A stretch of 64,000 nucleotides of DNA from an uncultured Christensenellaceae bacterium (GCA_944381325.1 CALWKS010000001.1:523636-587635), one strand, 5' to 3'; counted from the first letter of the stretch, positions 17,464 to 26,662 are shown. Notes: generated from the sequence alone by a model not told the origin. Made by a program: numbers and translations.

Positions 17464-17657
17464 TTTATTACCCCTGTAAAAAAGATATTTGCATTATTAT
17501 AACACAAATATAACTGCATAGCAAAGATTTTATACTTTAATTGGGGGATTTTCCTGACCTTTGCCCTATTTTTAGACAATCTTACATCAATATTGTTAAA
17601 TCCGCATTAAAAAGCTGAGTTTTCAGCAAAAATAAGCCTTTAAGACAAAATACCCTC

Positions 17658-17686
17658 TTTACAGCAGAATTTGTTTTTTGTATAAT
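17658..17686 (+). promoter_or_regulatory. dgt promoter, placed for a leaderless mRNA
   Basis: TTTACA (17658-17663), 17-base spacer, TATAAT (17681-17686). Only six bases separate the -10 box from the dgt ATG (17693), so transcription should begin at or next to the start codon. There is no Shine-Dalgarno sequence. Confidence 0.75.
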
Positions 17687-17692
17687 TGAATT

Positions 17693-18697
17693 ATGGAAGA
17701 TTTTAAAAGCATCATTTTTGAAAAAGAAGCAAAATTTTTCAGTCCTTACGCCTGCCGTTCTGACAAGAGCAAAGGAAGAGTCAGAGAAGAAAAGCCATGC
17801 CCTTTGCGCACCGATTTTATGCGCGACCGCGACCGCATCGTGCACAGCAAGTCGTTCAGGCGTTTAAAGCATAAGACGCAGGTATTCATATCCCCTGAAG
17901 GCGATCATTACCGCACGAGGCTCACTCATACGCTTGAAGTAGCGCAGATAGGAAGGACTATAGCTCGCGCTCTCAACCTGAACGAAGACCTTATCGAAGC
18001 GATAGCCCTCGGACACGACCTCGGACATACTCCCTTCGGACACGCAGGCGAAAGCGTGCTTGACAAACTGATAAAAGGCGGCTTTTCACACAACGAGCAA
18101 AGTCTGAGAATAGTAGAATTCCTTGAAAACGACGGCAAAGGTCTCAATCTGACTTTTGAGGTAAAAGACGGAATAGTAAATCACAAATTCAGCGGAAAGC
18201 CCGCCACTCTCGAAGGCGAGATAATCAAATACGCGGACAGATTTGCTTACATAAACCACGATATAGAAGATGCTATATGCGCGGGAGTTCTCAAAGAAGA
18301 CGACCTGCCCAAAGACTGTACCGAGCTTCTCGGACACACCAAAAGCGCAAGAATAAACAGCCTTATCCTCGACATCGTAAACAACAGCTACGGTAAACCT
18401 TACGTAAAGCAATCTCCCGACTTTGAAGCCATGCACCTTAAACTGCACAAGTTTATGTTCGCAAGCGTATACACCAACCCTGTGGCCAAAGCTGAAGAAA
18501 AGAAAACGTTGTCTCTTATAGAACTTCTCTTCAACCACTATATGACTTATCCTGAAGAGCTTCCTGAATTCTACCGCACTCTTCTTGAAAACACCCCGAG
18601 AGACCGCGTTGTAGGCGATTATATCGCCAGCTTTACGGACAGATATGCGGTACGTACATTCCACGAGATTTTCACCCCGAAAGGCTGGAACGTATAA
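17693..18697 (+). CDS. dgt: deoxyguanosinetriphosphate triphosphohydrolase-like HD protein
   Basis: Hydrolyses dNTPs to deoxynucleosides and triphosphate. 334 residues. HD-domain metal ligands are seen as His79 in 'RTRLTHTLEV', His108-Asp109 in 'LGHDLGHTPFGHAGE' and an Asp near 185 in 'YINHDIEDA'. The N-terminal 'DRDRIVHSKSFRRLKHKTQVF' region is typical of the short dGTPase group. The upstream promoter implies a leaderless transcript. A terminator follows at 18741. Confidence 0.92.
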   Translation: MEDFKSIIFEKEAKFFSPYACRSDKSKGRVREEKPCPLRTDFMRDRDRIVHSKSFRRLKHKTQVFISPEGDHYRTRLTHTLEVAQIGRTIARALNLNEDLIEAIALGHDLGHTPFGHAGESVLDKLIKGGFSHNEQSLRIVEFLENDGKGLNLTFEVKDGIVNHKFSGKPATLEGEIIKYADRFAYINHDIEDAICAGVLKEDDLPKDCTELLGHTKSARINSLILDIVNNSYGKPYVKQSPDFEAMHLKLHKFMFASVYTNPVAKAEEKKTLSLIELLFNHYMTYPEELPEFYRTLLENTPRDRVVGDYIASFTDRYAVRTFHEIFTPKGWNV

Positions 18698-18740
18698 ATC
18701 CGATTCTTTTAATCTAAACAATGCAATATCAACAAAACGA

Positions 18741-18776
18741 ACACGGGCGCAGAAAAAAATCTGCACCCGTGTTTTT
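18741..18776 (+). terminator. intrinsic terminator after dgt
   Basis: ACACGGGCGCAGA and TCTGCACCCGTGT pair with one mismatch around an A-rich loop, followed by TTTTT. Confidence 0.85.
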
Positions 18777-18905
18777 CGAATCTGAATTATTGATACATTA
18801 TTTTTTACATCTGCTATACATCTGCCATCGTATCCGCAATACGTTTAAAAAACTGAAGTCGCTCTGATATTTTGCATTTTAAATCAAATAATAATTATCT
18901 GAATT

Positions 18906-18934
18906 AAATATAAACGCCGCCCTTACGGACGGCG
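18906..18934 (-). terminator. terminator after ilvE
   Basis: Minus-strand stem GCCGTCC/GGGCGGC with a GTAA loop, followed by GTTTATATTT. The T tract is imperfect. Confidence 0.6.
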
Positions 18935-18962
18935 CGATTTTCGTTTAATCAAACTAAATTGA

Positions 18963-20018
18963 TCAGTTTATCTGAGTAACCCAGCCGAATTCGTCAGCGT
19001 ATCTTTCCTGCTGAATACCGGTTATCTTGTCGTAAAGGAACGCGGTGATCTCACCCATCTTGCCGCCGTTCACGACCATATCTTTGCCCTTATAGCCGAT
19101 TACGCCGACAGGAGAAATAACAGCGGCAGTGCCAGTACCGAAGCATTCTTTGAGAGTGCCGTCTTCATAAGCCTTGACGACTTCTTCAATGGAAATTCTT
19201 CTTTCGCTGGCTTTATATCCGTATTTCTTGAGAACTTCGAGACAGCTCTTTCTGGTGATACCGGGAAGAATACTTCCTACCAGCTGAGGAGTTACGACCT
19301 CGTCGCCGATAACGAAGAATATGTTCATACTGCCTACTTCTTCAACGTACTTATGCTCTTTGCCGTCAAGCCACAGAGCCTGATCGTAACCGAGAGCGTT
19401 CGCCTTCTCTCCGCCGAGGAGCGAGCAAGCGTAGTTGCCTGAGCATTTAGCTTCGCCCGTACCGCCGATAAACGCTCTTACGAGAGTGTCTTCGACAAGG
19501 ATCTTGGTGGGCTCGAGACCGTGAGCGTAATATGAACCTACAGGAGAAAGGATGATGCAGAACACATACTTTTTGCTTGCGTGAACGCCGAGAACTTCTT
19601 CGTTTGCAAACATAAACGGACGTATGTAAAGCGCTGTGCCGGGCTTGGTGGGAATCCATTCGCTTTCAAGCTTAAGGAGTTCGAAAAGCGCAGGCTTGAC
19701 AACGTTTGCGTCAAACTGAGGCATGCACATTCTCTTTGCAGAGTTGTTCATTCTTACAAAGTTGTCGTCGATACGGAAAACCGTAATCTTGCCTTCTTCG
19801 TTCTTATACGCTTTAGCGCCCTCGAAAATGCTCTGCGCGTAATGCAGCACGTTGGTCGCAGGAGCCATAGGGAAAGAAGCGTAAGGCACTATCTCAGGCT
19901 CATTCCAGGCGCCGTTTTCGTATTCCATAACCAGCATATGGTCTGTAAAATACTTCCCGAAGCCGAGCTTGGAAAAGTCGGGTTTTTGCTTCAAAACTTG
20001 AGATTTGGTTATCTTCAT
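18963..20018 (-). CDS. ilvE: branched-chain amino acid aminotransferase
   Basis: PLP fold-type IV aminotransferase interconverting Leu/Ile/Val and their keto acids. 351 residues from the ATG at 20018, preceded by GGGGTG; an in-frame ATG 12 codons upstream has no ribosome site. Motifs include 'HYAQSIFEGAKAY' near 70, 'LLGGEKANALGYDQALWLD' near 197 with the PLP Lys, 'EEVGSMNIFFV' near 225 and 'GTGTAAVISPV' near 305. Third gene of tyrS-yigZ-ilvE. Confidence 0.93.
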   Translation of the reverse strand: MKITKSQVLKQKPDFSKLGFGKYFTDHMLVMEYENGAWNEPEIVPYASFPMAPATNVLHYAQSIFEGAKAYKNEEGKITVFRIDDNFVRMNNSAKRMCMPQFDANVVKPALFELLKLESEWIPTKPGTALYIRPFMFANEEVLGVHASKKYVFCIILSPVGSYYAHGLEPTKILVEDTLVRAFIGGTGEAKCSGNYACSLLGGEKANALGYDQALWLDGKEHKYVEEVGSMNIFFVIGDEVVTPQLVGSILPGITRKSCLEVLKKYGYKASERRISIEEVVKAYEDGTLKECFGTGTAAVISPVGVIGYKGKDMVVNGGKMGEITAFLYDKITGIQQERYADEFGWVTQIN

Positions 20019-20043
20019 AAAACACACCCCGTTTATTGTTTTC

Positions 20044-20673
20044 TTATTTGTCAAAACCGAAAAATCCTTCGCCCGTGTAATTTATCCGAGCTTTTCCCGA
20101 GGAAATATCGGTCAGTTTTTCTGTCAGTTCTTCTGCCTTGTCTTCTGCGACGGCAAAAGATATAACCACTTTATCGCCGTATTCTGTCGCTGTTATCTGA
20201 GCGGTCTTTGACACTTCGTCTGAAAGCCTGCGGAAATCCGAATAATCGCATTCCGCCTCATAGTATTTAGCGAAGTCAAACTCTGCGACATCGACATTGT
20301 CCAGAGCTTCAGAAACGCTTCTCGAATACGCGCTTACCAGTCCGCCCGCCCCCAGCTTTATACCGCCGAAATAGCGCGTAACGACTGCAAGTATCATTCT
20401 GAAATTGCGTTTTTTCAACACTTCCAGCATCGGCATTCCCGCTGTGCCCTGCGGCTCTCCGTCGTCAGAAAAGCGTTGCTCTGTATTAGCCCTGTTGGAC
20501 ACGAACGCGTAGCAGTTGTGCGTAGCGTCCGAATACTTTTTTGATATCTTCTTTATCTCTTCGAAAGCATGCTCTGCGCTTTCAACGGGCATAAGCGTTG
20601 TGATAAAACGCGATTTGTTTATCACGATCTCATGTTCGCTTGCGCCCTTAACGCAGTAGTAGCTGTCTTTCAT
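20044..20673 (-). CDS. YigZ / IMPACT family protein
   Basis: 209 residues of the UPF0029/YigZ family, with '[13 protein letters not shown]' near 20, the conserved '[14 protein letters not shown]' near 74 and '[21 protein letters not shown]' near 97. The C-terminal part is the DUF1949-type subdomain. Members act in translation or stress (eukaryotic IMPACT binds ribosome-linked GCN1), but the bacterial role is unclear. Overlaps tyrS by four bases. Confidence 0.9.
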   Translation of the reverse strand: MKDSYYCVKGASEHEIVINKSRFITTLMPVESAEHAFEEIKKISKKYSDATHNCYAFVSNRANTEQRFSDDGEPQGTAGMPMLEVLKKRNFRMILAVVTRYFGGIKLGAGGLVSAYSRSVSEALDNVDVAEFDFAKYYEAECDYSDFRRLSDEVSKTAQITATEYGDKVVISFAVAEDKAEELTEKLTDISSGKARINYTGEGFFGFDK

Positions 20674-21884
20674 TGAGCTATGACCCTGACGTGAACTTTC
20701 TTACCTTTGTGCAGAATAAAGCCTTCGGCAAGTTTTTCGTCGCTTACCGCATAATCGAAACCGTCAACCTTTTCTTCGTCGACTTTTACGCCGCCGCCGG
20801 ATATAAGGTTTCTCGCTTCGCTCTTAGATTTGCATACGCCTACAGCGCACATGATGTCGATAATGTTGTTTACGCCTTTTGCAACGCTGACTTCAGGCAT
20901 ATCATCGCCCTGTCCGCCGAATGCCGCTCTCGCCTGAGCCTGAGCTTTTTCAGCTTCTTCCTTGCCGTGAACTATTGCCGTAACCTCATATGCAAGTCTT
21001 TCTTTTGCCGCATTGATGCGCTCGTCGCGGTATTTGCAAAGCTCGGCGATCTCGTCGAGATCAACGTAAGTGAGCAGTTTAAGACACTTTTCTACGTCAG
21101 CGTCAGCAGTGTTTCTCCAGTACTGATAGAAATCGTAAGGAGAAGTCTTTGCAGGATCGAGCCATACCGCGCCTGCCTGCGTCTTGCCCATCTTCTTGCC
21201 TTCGCTTGTCGTAAGGAGCTGGAAGGTCATTGCGAATGCGGGAGCGCCCTCTTTTCTTCTGATAAGGTCTGCGCCAGCAAGAATGTTGGACCACTGGTCG
21301 TCGCCGCCGCATTCAAGTTTGCAACCGTAATGCTTGTACAGATACAGGAAGTCGTAAGCCTGCATGAGCATATAGCTGAATTCAAGGAAAGAAAGACCCT
21401 TTTCCATACGCGTCTTGAAGCATTCAGCGGTAAGCATCTTGTTTACCGAGAAGTTTGCGCCTATCTCTCTCATGAATCCGAGAAAATTCAGATTGTCAAG
21501 CCAATCTGCATTGTTGACCATTATAGCTGCGTTCTCGCCCTCGAAAGAGAAAAACCTTGACATCTGCTTTTTGAAACATTCGCAGTTGTGGTTGATCGTC
21601 TCGACGGTCATCATCTTGCGCATATCCGTTCTGCCTGAAGGGTCGCCGATCTTGCCCGTGCCGCCGCCGATAAGGACGATGGGCTTATGACCAGCCTTCT
21701 GCATATGGCTCATTGCCATAAGCGCAAGGAAATGTCCTACGTGCAGACTGTCCGCCGTGGGGTCGAATCCTATATAAAACGGTACGCTCTCCTTGCCGAG
21801 CATTTCGTAAAGCTCGTCCTCAAAAACCACTTGTTTGATAAAACCTCTGGCTCTCAGCGTGTCCATTATGTTCGTGCCGTTCAT
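20670..21884 (-). CDS. tyrS: tyrosyl-tRNA synthetase
   Basis: Charges tRNA-Tyr. 404 residues, class I. '[13 protein letters not shown]' near 40 has the HIGH-like HVGH, 'GGDDQWSNI' near 196 lies in the tyrosine site, and 'KKMGKTQ' near 231 is the KMSKS-like loop. A C-terminal S4 RNA-binding domain spans about 338-404. First gene of the operon; promoter at 21921-21949 and no T-box. Confidence 0.96.
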   Translation of the reverse strand: MNGTNIMDTLRARGFIKQVVFEDELYEMLGKESVPFYIGFDPTADSLHVGHFLALMAMSHMQKAGHKPIVLIGGGTGKIGDPSGRTDMRKMMTVETINHNCECFKKQMSRFFSFEGENAAIMVNNADWLDNLNFLGFMREIGANFSVNKMLTAECFKTRMEKGLSFLEFSYMLMQAYDFLYLYKHYGCKLECGGDDQWSNILAGADLIRRKEGAPAFAMTFQLLTTSEGKKMGKTQAGAVWLDPAKTSPYDFYQYWRNTADADVEKCLKLLTYVDLDEIAELCKYRDERINAAKERLAYEVTAIVHGKEEAEKAQAQARAAFGGQGDDMPEVSVAKGVNNIIDIMCAVGVCKSKSEARNLISGGGVKVDEEKVDGFDYAVSDEKLAEGFILHKGKKVHVRVIAQ

Positions 21885-21920
21885 ATTTGTCTCCTTTATA
21901 AAAATTATACGTTTTCAATA

Positions 21921-21949
21921 ATTATACCACCCTTTTCCTGCGTTGTAAA
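21921..21949 (-). promoter_or_regulatory. tyrS promoter
   Basis: TTTACA (21949-21944), 17-base spacer, TATAAT (21926-21921). The GGGTGGTA string beside it resembles a T-box core only by chance. Confidence 0.75.
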
Positions 21950-22059
21950 ACGATATTTCTGTTTTTTGCTCAATAAATACGCGGTTTTTCAGCAAAAATC
22001 CGCCTTCTGAATAGTTTTGATAAAAACGCACACTTTAACAGCAAGAGAGGTGCTCAATC

Positions 22060-22749
22060 ATGAAAAGAAACAACAACTATCTCCTTATCCTTGCGGTCCT
22101 GCTTATCATCGTCGCGGCAATCACTCTATGGGGTTGCGACAACGGAGAAACCGCATATACTAACTATACGCCCGAGGACTTCATAGCCCTTGACAACTTT
22201 TCTCTCAAGACCAATATTAAACCCGACGACGTAATGCTTTATGTTAAATCGGACGGAACGATCAAGTATTCGTCAACGCACGTCGGAGAAGGTTATACAA
22301 ACACTGTATATTACGTACTGGGAAACAACGACAACAGAGAATTCAGTGAAGGCGTATGGAAAGACATTGAAGACGCTGACGCAGAACGATACGTCGATTC
22401 GATAGAAAACGCCTGCGGACTCATTTACAATAAACTGGACCCTACGCAGTTTGAAGAAGTCGAAGGCAAAAAACTCATATTTTCAGTAAAGCCCGAAATC
22501 TTTTTCAAACAGGCATACAGACAGATTTATCAGAACTACTTCGGCACTGAATACGACGAAGAAGTTTTTTCCGCGGACTTTGAAGAAAACGCTCCTTCGC
22601 TTTTCGGCGACATGAAGAATTATTCCGTAACTCTTGACTGCTCCAAGTCAGACAGAATGGTTCTCTCTATCGTGAACAAGGACGAAAAAAGCAGCGACGT
22701 TTACGAATACTACTCTATAGGCACAACCGTGATCGTCCTGCCTGAATGA
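22060..22749 (+). CDS. putative lipoprotein, function unknown
   Basis: 229 residues. The N-terminus is a lipoprotein signal: KR start, hydrophobic run to about residue 22, then 'TLWGC' lipobox with Cys near residue 26. The mature part is acidic and mixed alpha/beta with no recognised domain; 'DGTIKYSSTHVGEGYTNTV' near 66 hints at beta structure. AGAGGTG precedes the ATG. Monocistronic, with a terminator at 22820. Confidence 0.8.
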   Translation: MKRNNNYLLILAVLLIIVAAITLWGCDNGETAYTNYTPEDFIALDNFSLKTNIKPDDVMLYVKSDGTIKYSSTHVGEGYTNTVYYVLGNNDNREFSEGVWKDIEDADAERYVDSIENACGLIYNKLDPTQFEEVEGKKLIFSVKPEIFFKQAYRQIYQNYFGTEYDEEVFSADFEENAPSLFGDMKNYSVTLDCSKSDRMVLSIVNKDEKSSDVYEYYSIGTTVIVLPE

Positions 22750-22819
22750 CGAAGAACGGATTTCCGTTCTTCCCCTGCTCTGCAACTTACATATCTGATT
22801 GCGTTTTTATTAAGGTCGC

Positions 22820-22862
22820 ATGCGCGCGCGGACGAATAAATCTGCGCGCATACAATTTTTTG
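22820..22862 (+). terminator. intrinsic terminator after the lipoprotein gene
   Basis: ATGCGCGC...GCGCGCAT stem extended by GA/TC around a CGAATAAA loop, followed by ACAATTTTTT. Confidence 0.65.
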
Positions 22863-22881
22863 CGTATGCACTCATTTTTCT

Positions 22882-22910
22882 TTGATATTTTTTTCACTAT
22901 ATGATATAAT
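22882..22910 (+). promoter_or_regulatory. strong promoter of the scaffold/GGGtGRT pair
   Basis: TTGATA (22882-22887), 17-base spacer, TATAAT (22905-22910) with an extended TGA in front. Near consensus, fitting the high-expression codon use of the genes it drives. Confidence 0.85.
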
Positions 22911-22948
22911 CCAATCAATGCAAGAAAATTTTAAGGAGGATTTTCCTA

Positions 22949-23641
22949 ATGGAATATTCACGTGAAGTTCTGAATATGTGCAAAGTTGCCAAAGGCGCGA
23001 ATCACGGTCCGGCTCCTATTCCCGAAGAAGCAAAATGGGTTCAGGCGAAAGAGATCAAGGATATCAGCGGTTTCACCCACGGCGTAGGCTGGTGCGCTCC
23101 TCAGCAGGGTGCCTGCAAGCTTTCACTCAACGTTAAAAACGGCGTCATCGAAGAAGCTCTCGTAGAGACTCTCGGTTGCTCTGGTATGACCCACTCCGCT
23201 GCTATGGCAGCTGAAATCCTGCCCGGCAAGACCATTCTCGAAGCGCTCAATACAGACCTTGTCTGCGACGCTATCAACACCGCTATGAGAGAGCTCTTCC
23301 TGCAGATCGTTTACGGTCGTACTCAGTCCGCTTTCTCCGAAAACGGTCTCAGCATCGGCAGCGGTCTCGAAGACCTCGGCAAGGGTCTCCGTTCTCAGGT
23401 TGGCACTATGTACAGCACCAACGCTAAGGGCGTTCGTTATCTCGAAATGGCTGAAGGTTACGTTACCCACATCGGTCTCGACGCTGACAACCAGGTTATC
23501 GGCTACGAGTTCGTCAACCTCGGCAAGATGATGGAAGATATCAAGAACGGTATGGACGCCAACGAGGCTGTTAAGAAACATACGAAGAGCTACGGCAGAT
23601 ATAAAGAAGCGGTCAAAGTTATCGACCCGCGCAAAGAATAA
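22949..23641 (+). CDS. NifU-like iron-sulfur scaffold protein (GGGtGRT partner)
   Basis: 230 residues. The N-terminal two thirds resemble the NifU/IscU scaffold fold with Cys residues in 'GVGWCAPQQGAC' near 45 and 'ETLGCSGMTH' near 72; a C-terminal extension contains 'YVTHIGLDADNQVIGYEF'. Genes of this type occur directly before GGGtGRT genes in Clostridia and are annotated as Fe-S assembly scaffold proteins; the exact role is unproven. AAGGAGG lies before the ATG. Codon use is strongly biased (GCT, CTC, GGT), unlike most of the window, which suggests very high expression. Confidence 0.85.
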   Translation: MEYSREVLNMCKVAKGANHGPAPIPEEAKWVQAKEIKDISGFTHGVGWCAPQQGACKLSLNVKNGVIEEALVETLGCSGMTHSAAMAAEILPGKTILEALNTDLVCDAINTAMRELFLQIVYGRTQSAFSENGLSIGSGLEDLGKGLRSQVGTMYSTNAKGVRYLEMAEGYVTHIGLDADNQVIGYEFVNLGKMMEDIKNGMDANEAVKKHTKSYGRYKEAVKVIDPRKE

Positions 23642-23655
23642 GGAGGTTTCAACTT

Positions 23656-24657
23656 ATGGCAGTTACGTTTGAAAGTTATGAAAGAAGAATAGATAAAATC
23701 AACAAGTGCCTCGCCGAGTATGGCATCAAGGACCTCGAAGACGCGAGAAAAATCTGCCTCGACAAGGGCATCGACGTTGAAAGCATCGTAAAAGGCATTC
23801 AGCCTATCGCATTTGAAAACGCAGTATGGGCTTACACCGTAGGCTGTGCTGTCGCTCTCAAGAAGAACTGCAAGAAAGCCAGCGACGCAGCTGAAGCTAT
23901 CGGTATCGGTCTGCAGAGCTTCTGCATCCCCGGCTCAGTTGCCGATCAGCGTAAAGTAGGTCTCGGACACGGCAATCTGGCTGCTATGCTTCTCAGAGAA
24001 CAGACCAAGTGCTTCGCTTTCCTCGCAGGTCACGAATCCTTCGCTGCAGCTGAAGGCGCTATCGGTATCGCTCGTACCGCAAACACCGTAAGAAAAGAGC
24101 CTCTTCAGGTTATCCTCAACGGTCTCGGTAAGGACGCTGCTCAGATCATCAGCCGTATCAACGGTTTCACATATGTTCAGACAAAGCTCGACTACTACAC
24201 CGGCGAACTCAAGATCGTCAACACCACTGCTTACAGCAACGGCGAACGCAGCAAGGTAAGAGTTTACGGCGCTGACGACGTTGTAGAAGGCGTTGAGATC
24301 ATGAAGCACGAGAAGGTTGACGTTTCCATCACCGGCAACTCCACCAACCCGACCAGATTCCAGCACCCCGTTGCAGGCACTTACAAGAAGTGGTGCGTTG
24401 AAAACGGCAAGAAGTACTTCTCCGTTGCAAGCGGCGGCGGTACAGGTCGTACTCTCCACCCGGACAACATGGCTGCAGGTCCTGCAAGCTACGGCATGAC
24501 CGACACTATGGGTCGTATGCACAGCGACGCTCAGTTCGCAGGTTCTTCTTCAGTTCCCGCACACGTAGAGATGATGGGTCTTATCGGTATGGGCAACAAC
24601 CCGATGGTAGGCGCTTCTGTTGCTTGCGCGGTTGCTGTCGAGAAGGCACTTGCATAA
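23656..24657 (+). CDS. GGGtGRT family protein
   Basis: 333 residues with the name-giving motif 'SGGGTGRTLHPDNMAAGPAS' near 257. Other conserved parts are 'LGHGNLAAMLL' near 95, 'ESFAAAEGAIGIARTAN' near 121 and the Gly/Met-rich end 'GLIGMGNNPMVGASVA'. The biochemical role is unknown; its fixed pairing with the scaffold gene suggests Fe-S or redox metabolism. It follows that gene by 14 bases with GGAGG and shares its high-expression codon bias. Confidence 0.92.
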   Translation: MAVTFESYERRIDKINKCLAEYGIKDLEDARKICLDKGIDVESIVKGIQPIAFENAVWAYTVGCAVALKKNCKKASDAAEAIGIGLQSFCIPGSVADQRKVGLGHGNLAAMLLREQTKCFAFLAGHESFAAAEGAIGIARTANTVRKEPLQVILNGLGKDAAQIISRINGFTYVQTKLDYYTGELKIVNTTAYSNGERSKVRVYGADDVVEGVEIMKHEKVDVSITGNSTNPTRFQHPVAGTYKKWCVENGKKYFSVASGGGTGRTLHPDNMAAGPASYGMTDTMGRMHSDAQFAGSSSVPAHVEMMGLIGMGNNPMVGASVACAVAVEKALA

Positions 24658-24669
24658 GTTTAGTAAGAG

Positions 24670-24843
24670 GCACCAAAATCACAACGCTCAATCAAAAGCC
24701 ACTCGTCTTGATGGGTGGCTTTTTTATATACGCTGTGATTTGTGTTTCCCCTTACTTTATCCCCTCCGACAAAAAGTTTCGCCATTGCTCAACTTTTTGC
24801 AAAGTACTTTTCACAAAAAGCGTCGTTTTTGTGAAAAGAAAAT
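24670..24843. repeat. structured direct repeat, copy 1
   Basis: About 174 bases closely repeated at 24933-25104. It holds three hairpins in order. The first is a long imperfect stem (AATCACA...TGTGATT outside, AAAAGCCAC...GTGGCTTTT inside), followed by CAAAAAGTT/AACTTTTTG, then CTTTTCACAAAAA/TTTTTGTGAAAAG. No coding frame is convincing. The inner first hairpin also serves as a terminator for the GGGtGRT gene. Confidence 0.85.
24694..24726 (+). terminator. terminator after the GGGtGRT gene (inside repeat copy 1)
   Basis: AAAAGCCAC and GTGGCTTTT arms around a loop of about 12 bases, ending in six T. The A run on the other side makes it potentially bidirectional. Confidence 0.7.
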
Positions 24844-24932
24844 AAATTTTAAAAGCAATGCTATATTTTGATTTTTTGTAAATCTGTCAGCTTATAAATT
24901 AATAATACGGCTTTCGCTTCGCGTAGCAAAGC

Positions 24933-25104
24933 GCACCAAAATCACAATGCTCAATCAAAAGCCACTCGTCTTGTCGGGTGGCTTTTTCATATACGCTGTG
25001 ATTAGTGTTTCCCCTTACTTTATCCCCTCCGACAAAAAGTTTCGCCTCTGCTCAACTTTTTGCAAGGTCTTTTCGCAAAAACCATTGTTTTTGTGAAAAG
25101 AAAA
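24933..25104. repeat. structured direct repeat, copy 2
   Basis: Second copy, 263 bases downstream of the first. Differences are concentrated in loops; in the third hairpin CTTTTCGCAAAAA still pairs with TTTTTGTGAAAAG through a G-T wobble, so structure is kept. The spacer between copies and the region 25105-25233 hold no visible gene. Confidence 0.85.
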
Positions 25105-25233
25105 CTATTTGGAGATTTGTTAATATTTTTATTTAAAGGTTTTTGATTTAAAGATATTATTTTGCGCTTATCCTGTTTCTATTTTACTTCAAGAATTTTC
25201 TTGTTCATTCTCTTATAGAGTCCTTTAAAGCGA

Positions 25234-25262
25234 TTTAAAATGACCGTATTCACAACGGTCTT
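25234..25262 (-). terminator. possible terminator after the DUF1294 gene
   Basis: Short stem GACCG/CGGTC with a nine-base loop, then ATTTTAAAT on the minus strand. Weak. Confidence 0.4.
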
Positions 25263-25289
25263 TCGCTTAAACAAAATAGCTTTATAAAA

Positions 25290-25568
25290 TCAAGTAAATA
25301 CAAACGTCAACACGACAGCCGCAACGGACAGTATTGCAAACAGAGGTACGAGCAGACAGAAATACCAATGCTTTGTCTTATGTCTGCAAATAAGCATACC
25401 TACCAGTCCTCCGACTCCTCCGAGGAACAGACTGCAGAGAAGAAGCGCCGCTTCAGGTATTCTCCACTTTCCTTTTTTCGCCTTGGATTTATCAGCGGCG
25501 AACATTATAAAAGTTATCAACGTCATAGCGGCAAAAGCCGCTACGACTACGGTTTCAAATATATTCAT
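25290..25568 (-). CDS. DUF1294 small membrane protein
   Basis: 92 residues with three hydrophobic segments. The DUF1294 signature is seen: 'FAADKSKAKKGKWRIPE' near 22, 'LLLCSLFLGGVGGLVGML' near 43 and 'CRHKTKHWYF' near 60. Function unknown. Start overlaps the stop of the upstream EEP gene by four bases (ATGA). Confidence 0.88.
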   Translation of the reverse strand: MNIFETVVVAAFAAMTLITFIMFAADKSKAKKGKWRIPEAALLLCSLFLGGVGGLVGMLICRHKTKHWYFCLLVPLFAILSVAAVVLTFVFT

Positions 25569-26662
25569 TTTAGTACGAAAGTCATTGTTGCCGGATTATG
25601 ATCGCTGTATAAGAAATCGTTGTCAATATTCACAACCTCTTTTACCTCGATATTTGACGACACGATAAAGCCGTCAAGAACTACCGTATAGTTTACACCC
25701 TTTTCGTAAGGAATGTCGGTACTGCGGCAAGTGGGTGCATTCTGTGCCGCAACGAACGAATAACCCGTAATAAGGTCGTCGCTTGAAAGCGTATAGACCC
25801 ATTCGGGACGGTATTGCTGAGATTCAAACATTCCGTCACTGTGCGCGATATCGTGATTGAAATCGCCGCCGACGATAACGTAATTCCCCTTTTTCTGTTC
25901 TTCTTCAAGGAATGTATTGAGCACCTCGAGCTGCTGACGTCTTACAGTTCCGCCCTTATCGTAAGCAGACATATGACTGTTTGCAATGACCAGCTCTTTG
26001 CCGTTTTCAAGCGCGTAACGGGTAACCACAAAGCATCTGTCCAGATCGAAATACTTGGTTATATCGGTCGCCAGAGGATATTGTCTGCGCAAAGCTGAAT
26101 CCATCTTATATTTACTGTAAGTAACAAGCGCGGTAAGGCTCTTTCCGTGCGGATCGGTGATAGGATAGAACAAATAAGCACTGTCGTAACATATGCCGTA
26201 ATTGTGCGACTTATCCTTTCCGAAAGTTGAATTGAAGATATCGTATTGATTGATATGATAACTGCGCGTTGAGTTCAGATCCACTTCCTGAAGAAGCACG
26301 AAGTCGTAATCTCCTTCAGCGATCAACTCTGCAGAGCCGTTGGTGTTTTCAAGTACCACTTCTTTGCTTGCAGCCTTACTGTTTTTACCTGTAACCTCTG
26401 TGCCGTCTCTCATTCTTCCGCTGTCCATAAAGAATGAAAATTCGTGATTGTATGCGCCGAATCCCACATTATAGGTTGCAATCGAATATTCAGTATTGAG
26501 CTGTACGCCTTCAGACTGATTATTTTCAATTTCCACAACGGTATTGTCAGGGATTCTTTCGTAAGTAAGTCCTACATAACAGACATAGCTCATAACAACG
26601 ATAAGAGCAACGGCGATCAACGCAAGAATGACGCATGCCGTAACAGCAACAAATTTTCCCAT
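25565..26662 (-). CDS. membrane-anchored endonuclease/exonuclease/phosphatase family protein
   Basis: 365 residues. A membrane segment (about 5-27) anchors an extracytoplasmic DNase I-like domain. Catalytic motifs are visible: 'IATYNVGFGAYN' near 61, 'LLQEVDLNSTR' (metal-binding Glu) near 123, 'IANSHMS' near 223, 'VGGDFNHD' near 259 and 'YSDHNPA' (catalytic Asp-His) near 355. The substrate could be nucleic acid, phosphoinositide or lipid. ATG at 26662 has GAGG upstream; longer in-frame extensions run into the terminator of the neighbour. Confidence 0.85.
   Translation of the reverse strand: MGKFVAVTACVILALIAVALIVVMSYVCYVGLTYERIPDNTVVEIENNQSEGVQLNTEYSIATYNVGFGAYNHEFSFFMDSGRMRDGTEVTGKNSKAASKEVVLENTNGSAELIAEGDYDFVLLQEVDLNSTRSYHINQYDIFNSTFGKDKSHNYGICYDSAYLFYPITDPHGKSLTALVTYSKYKMDSALRRQYPLATDITKYFDLDRCFVVTRYALENGKELVIANSHMSAYDKGGTVRRQQLEVLNTFLEEEQKKGNYVIVGGDFNHDIAHSDGMFESQQYRPEWVYTLSSDDLITGYSFVAAQNAPTCRSTDIPYEKGVNYTVVLDGFIVSSNIEVKEVVNIDNDFLYSDHNPATMTFVLK

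Noticed and set aside
21921..21949. GGGTGGTA string upstream of tyrS resembling a T-box core
   Set aside because: It continues as TATAAT inside a TTTACA-17-TATAAT promoter; there is no stem I, specifier or leader terminator.
22751..22774. Perfect inverted repeat GAAGAACGGA/TCCGTTCTTC after the lipoprotein gene
   Set aside because: No T run follows, so I do not call it the terminator; a better candidate is at 22820-22862.
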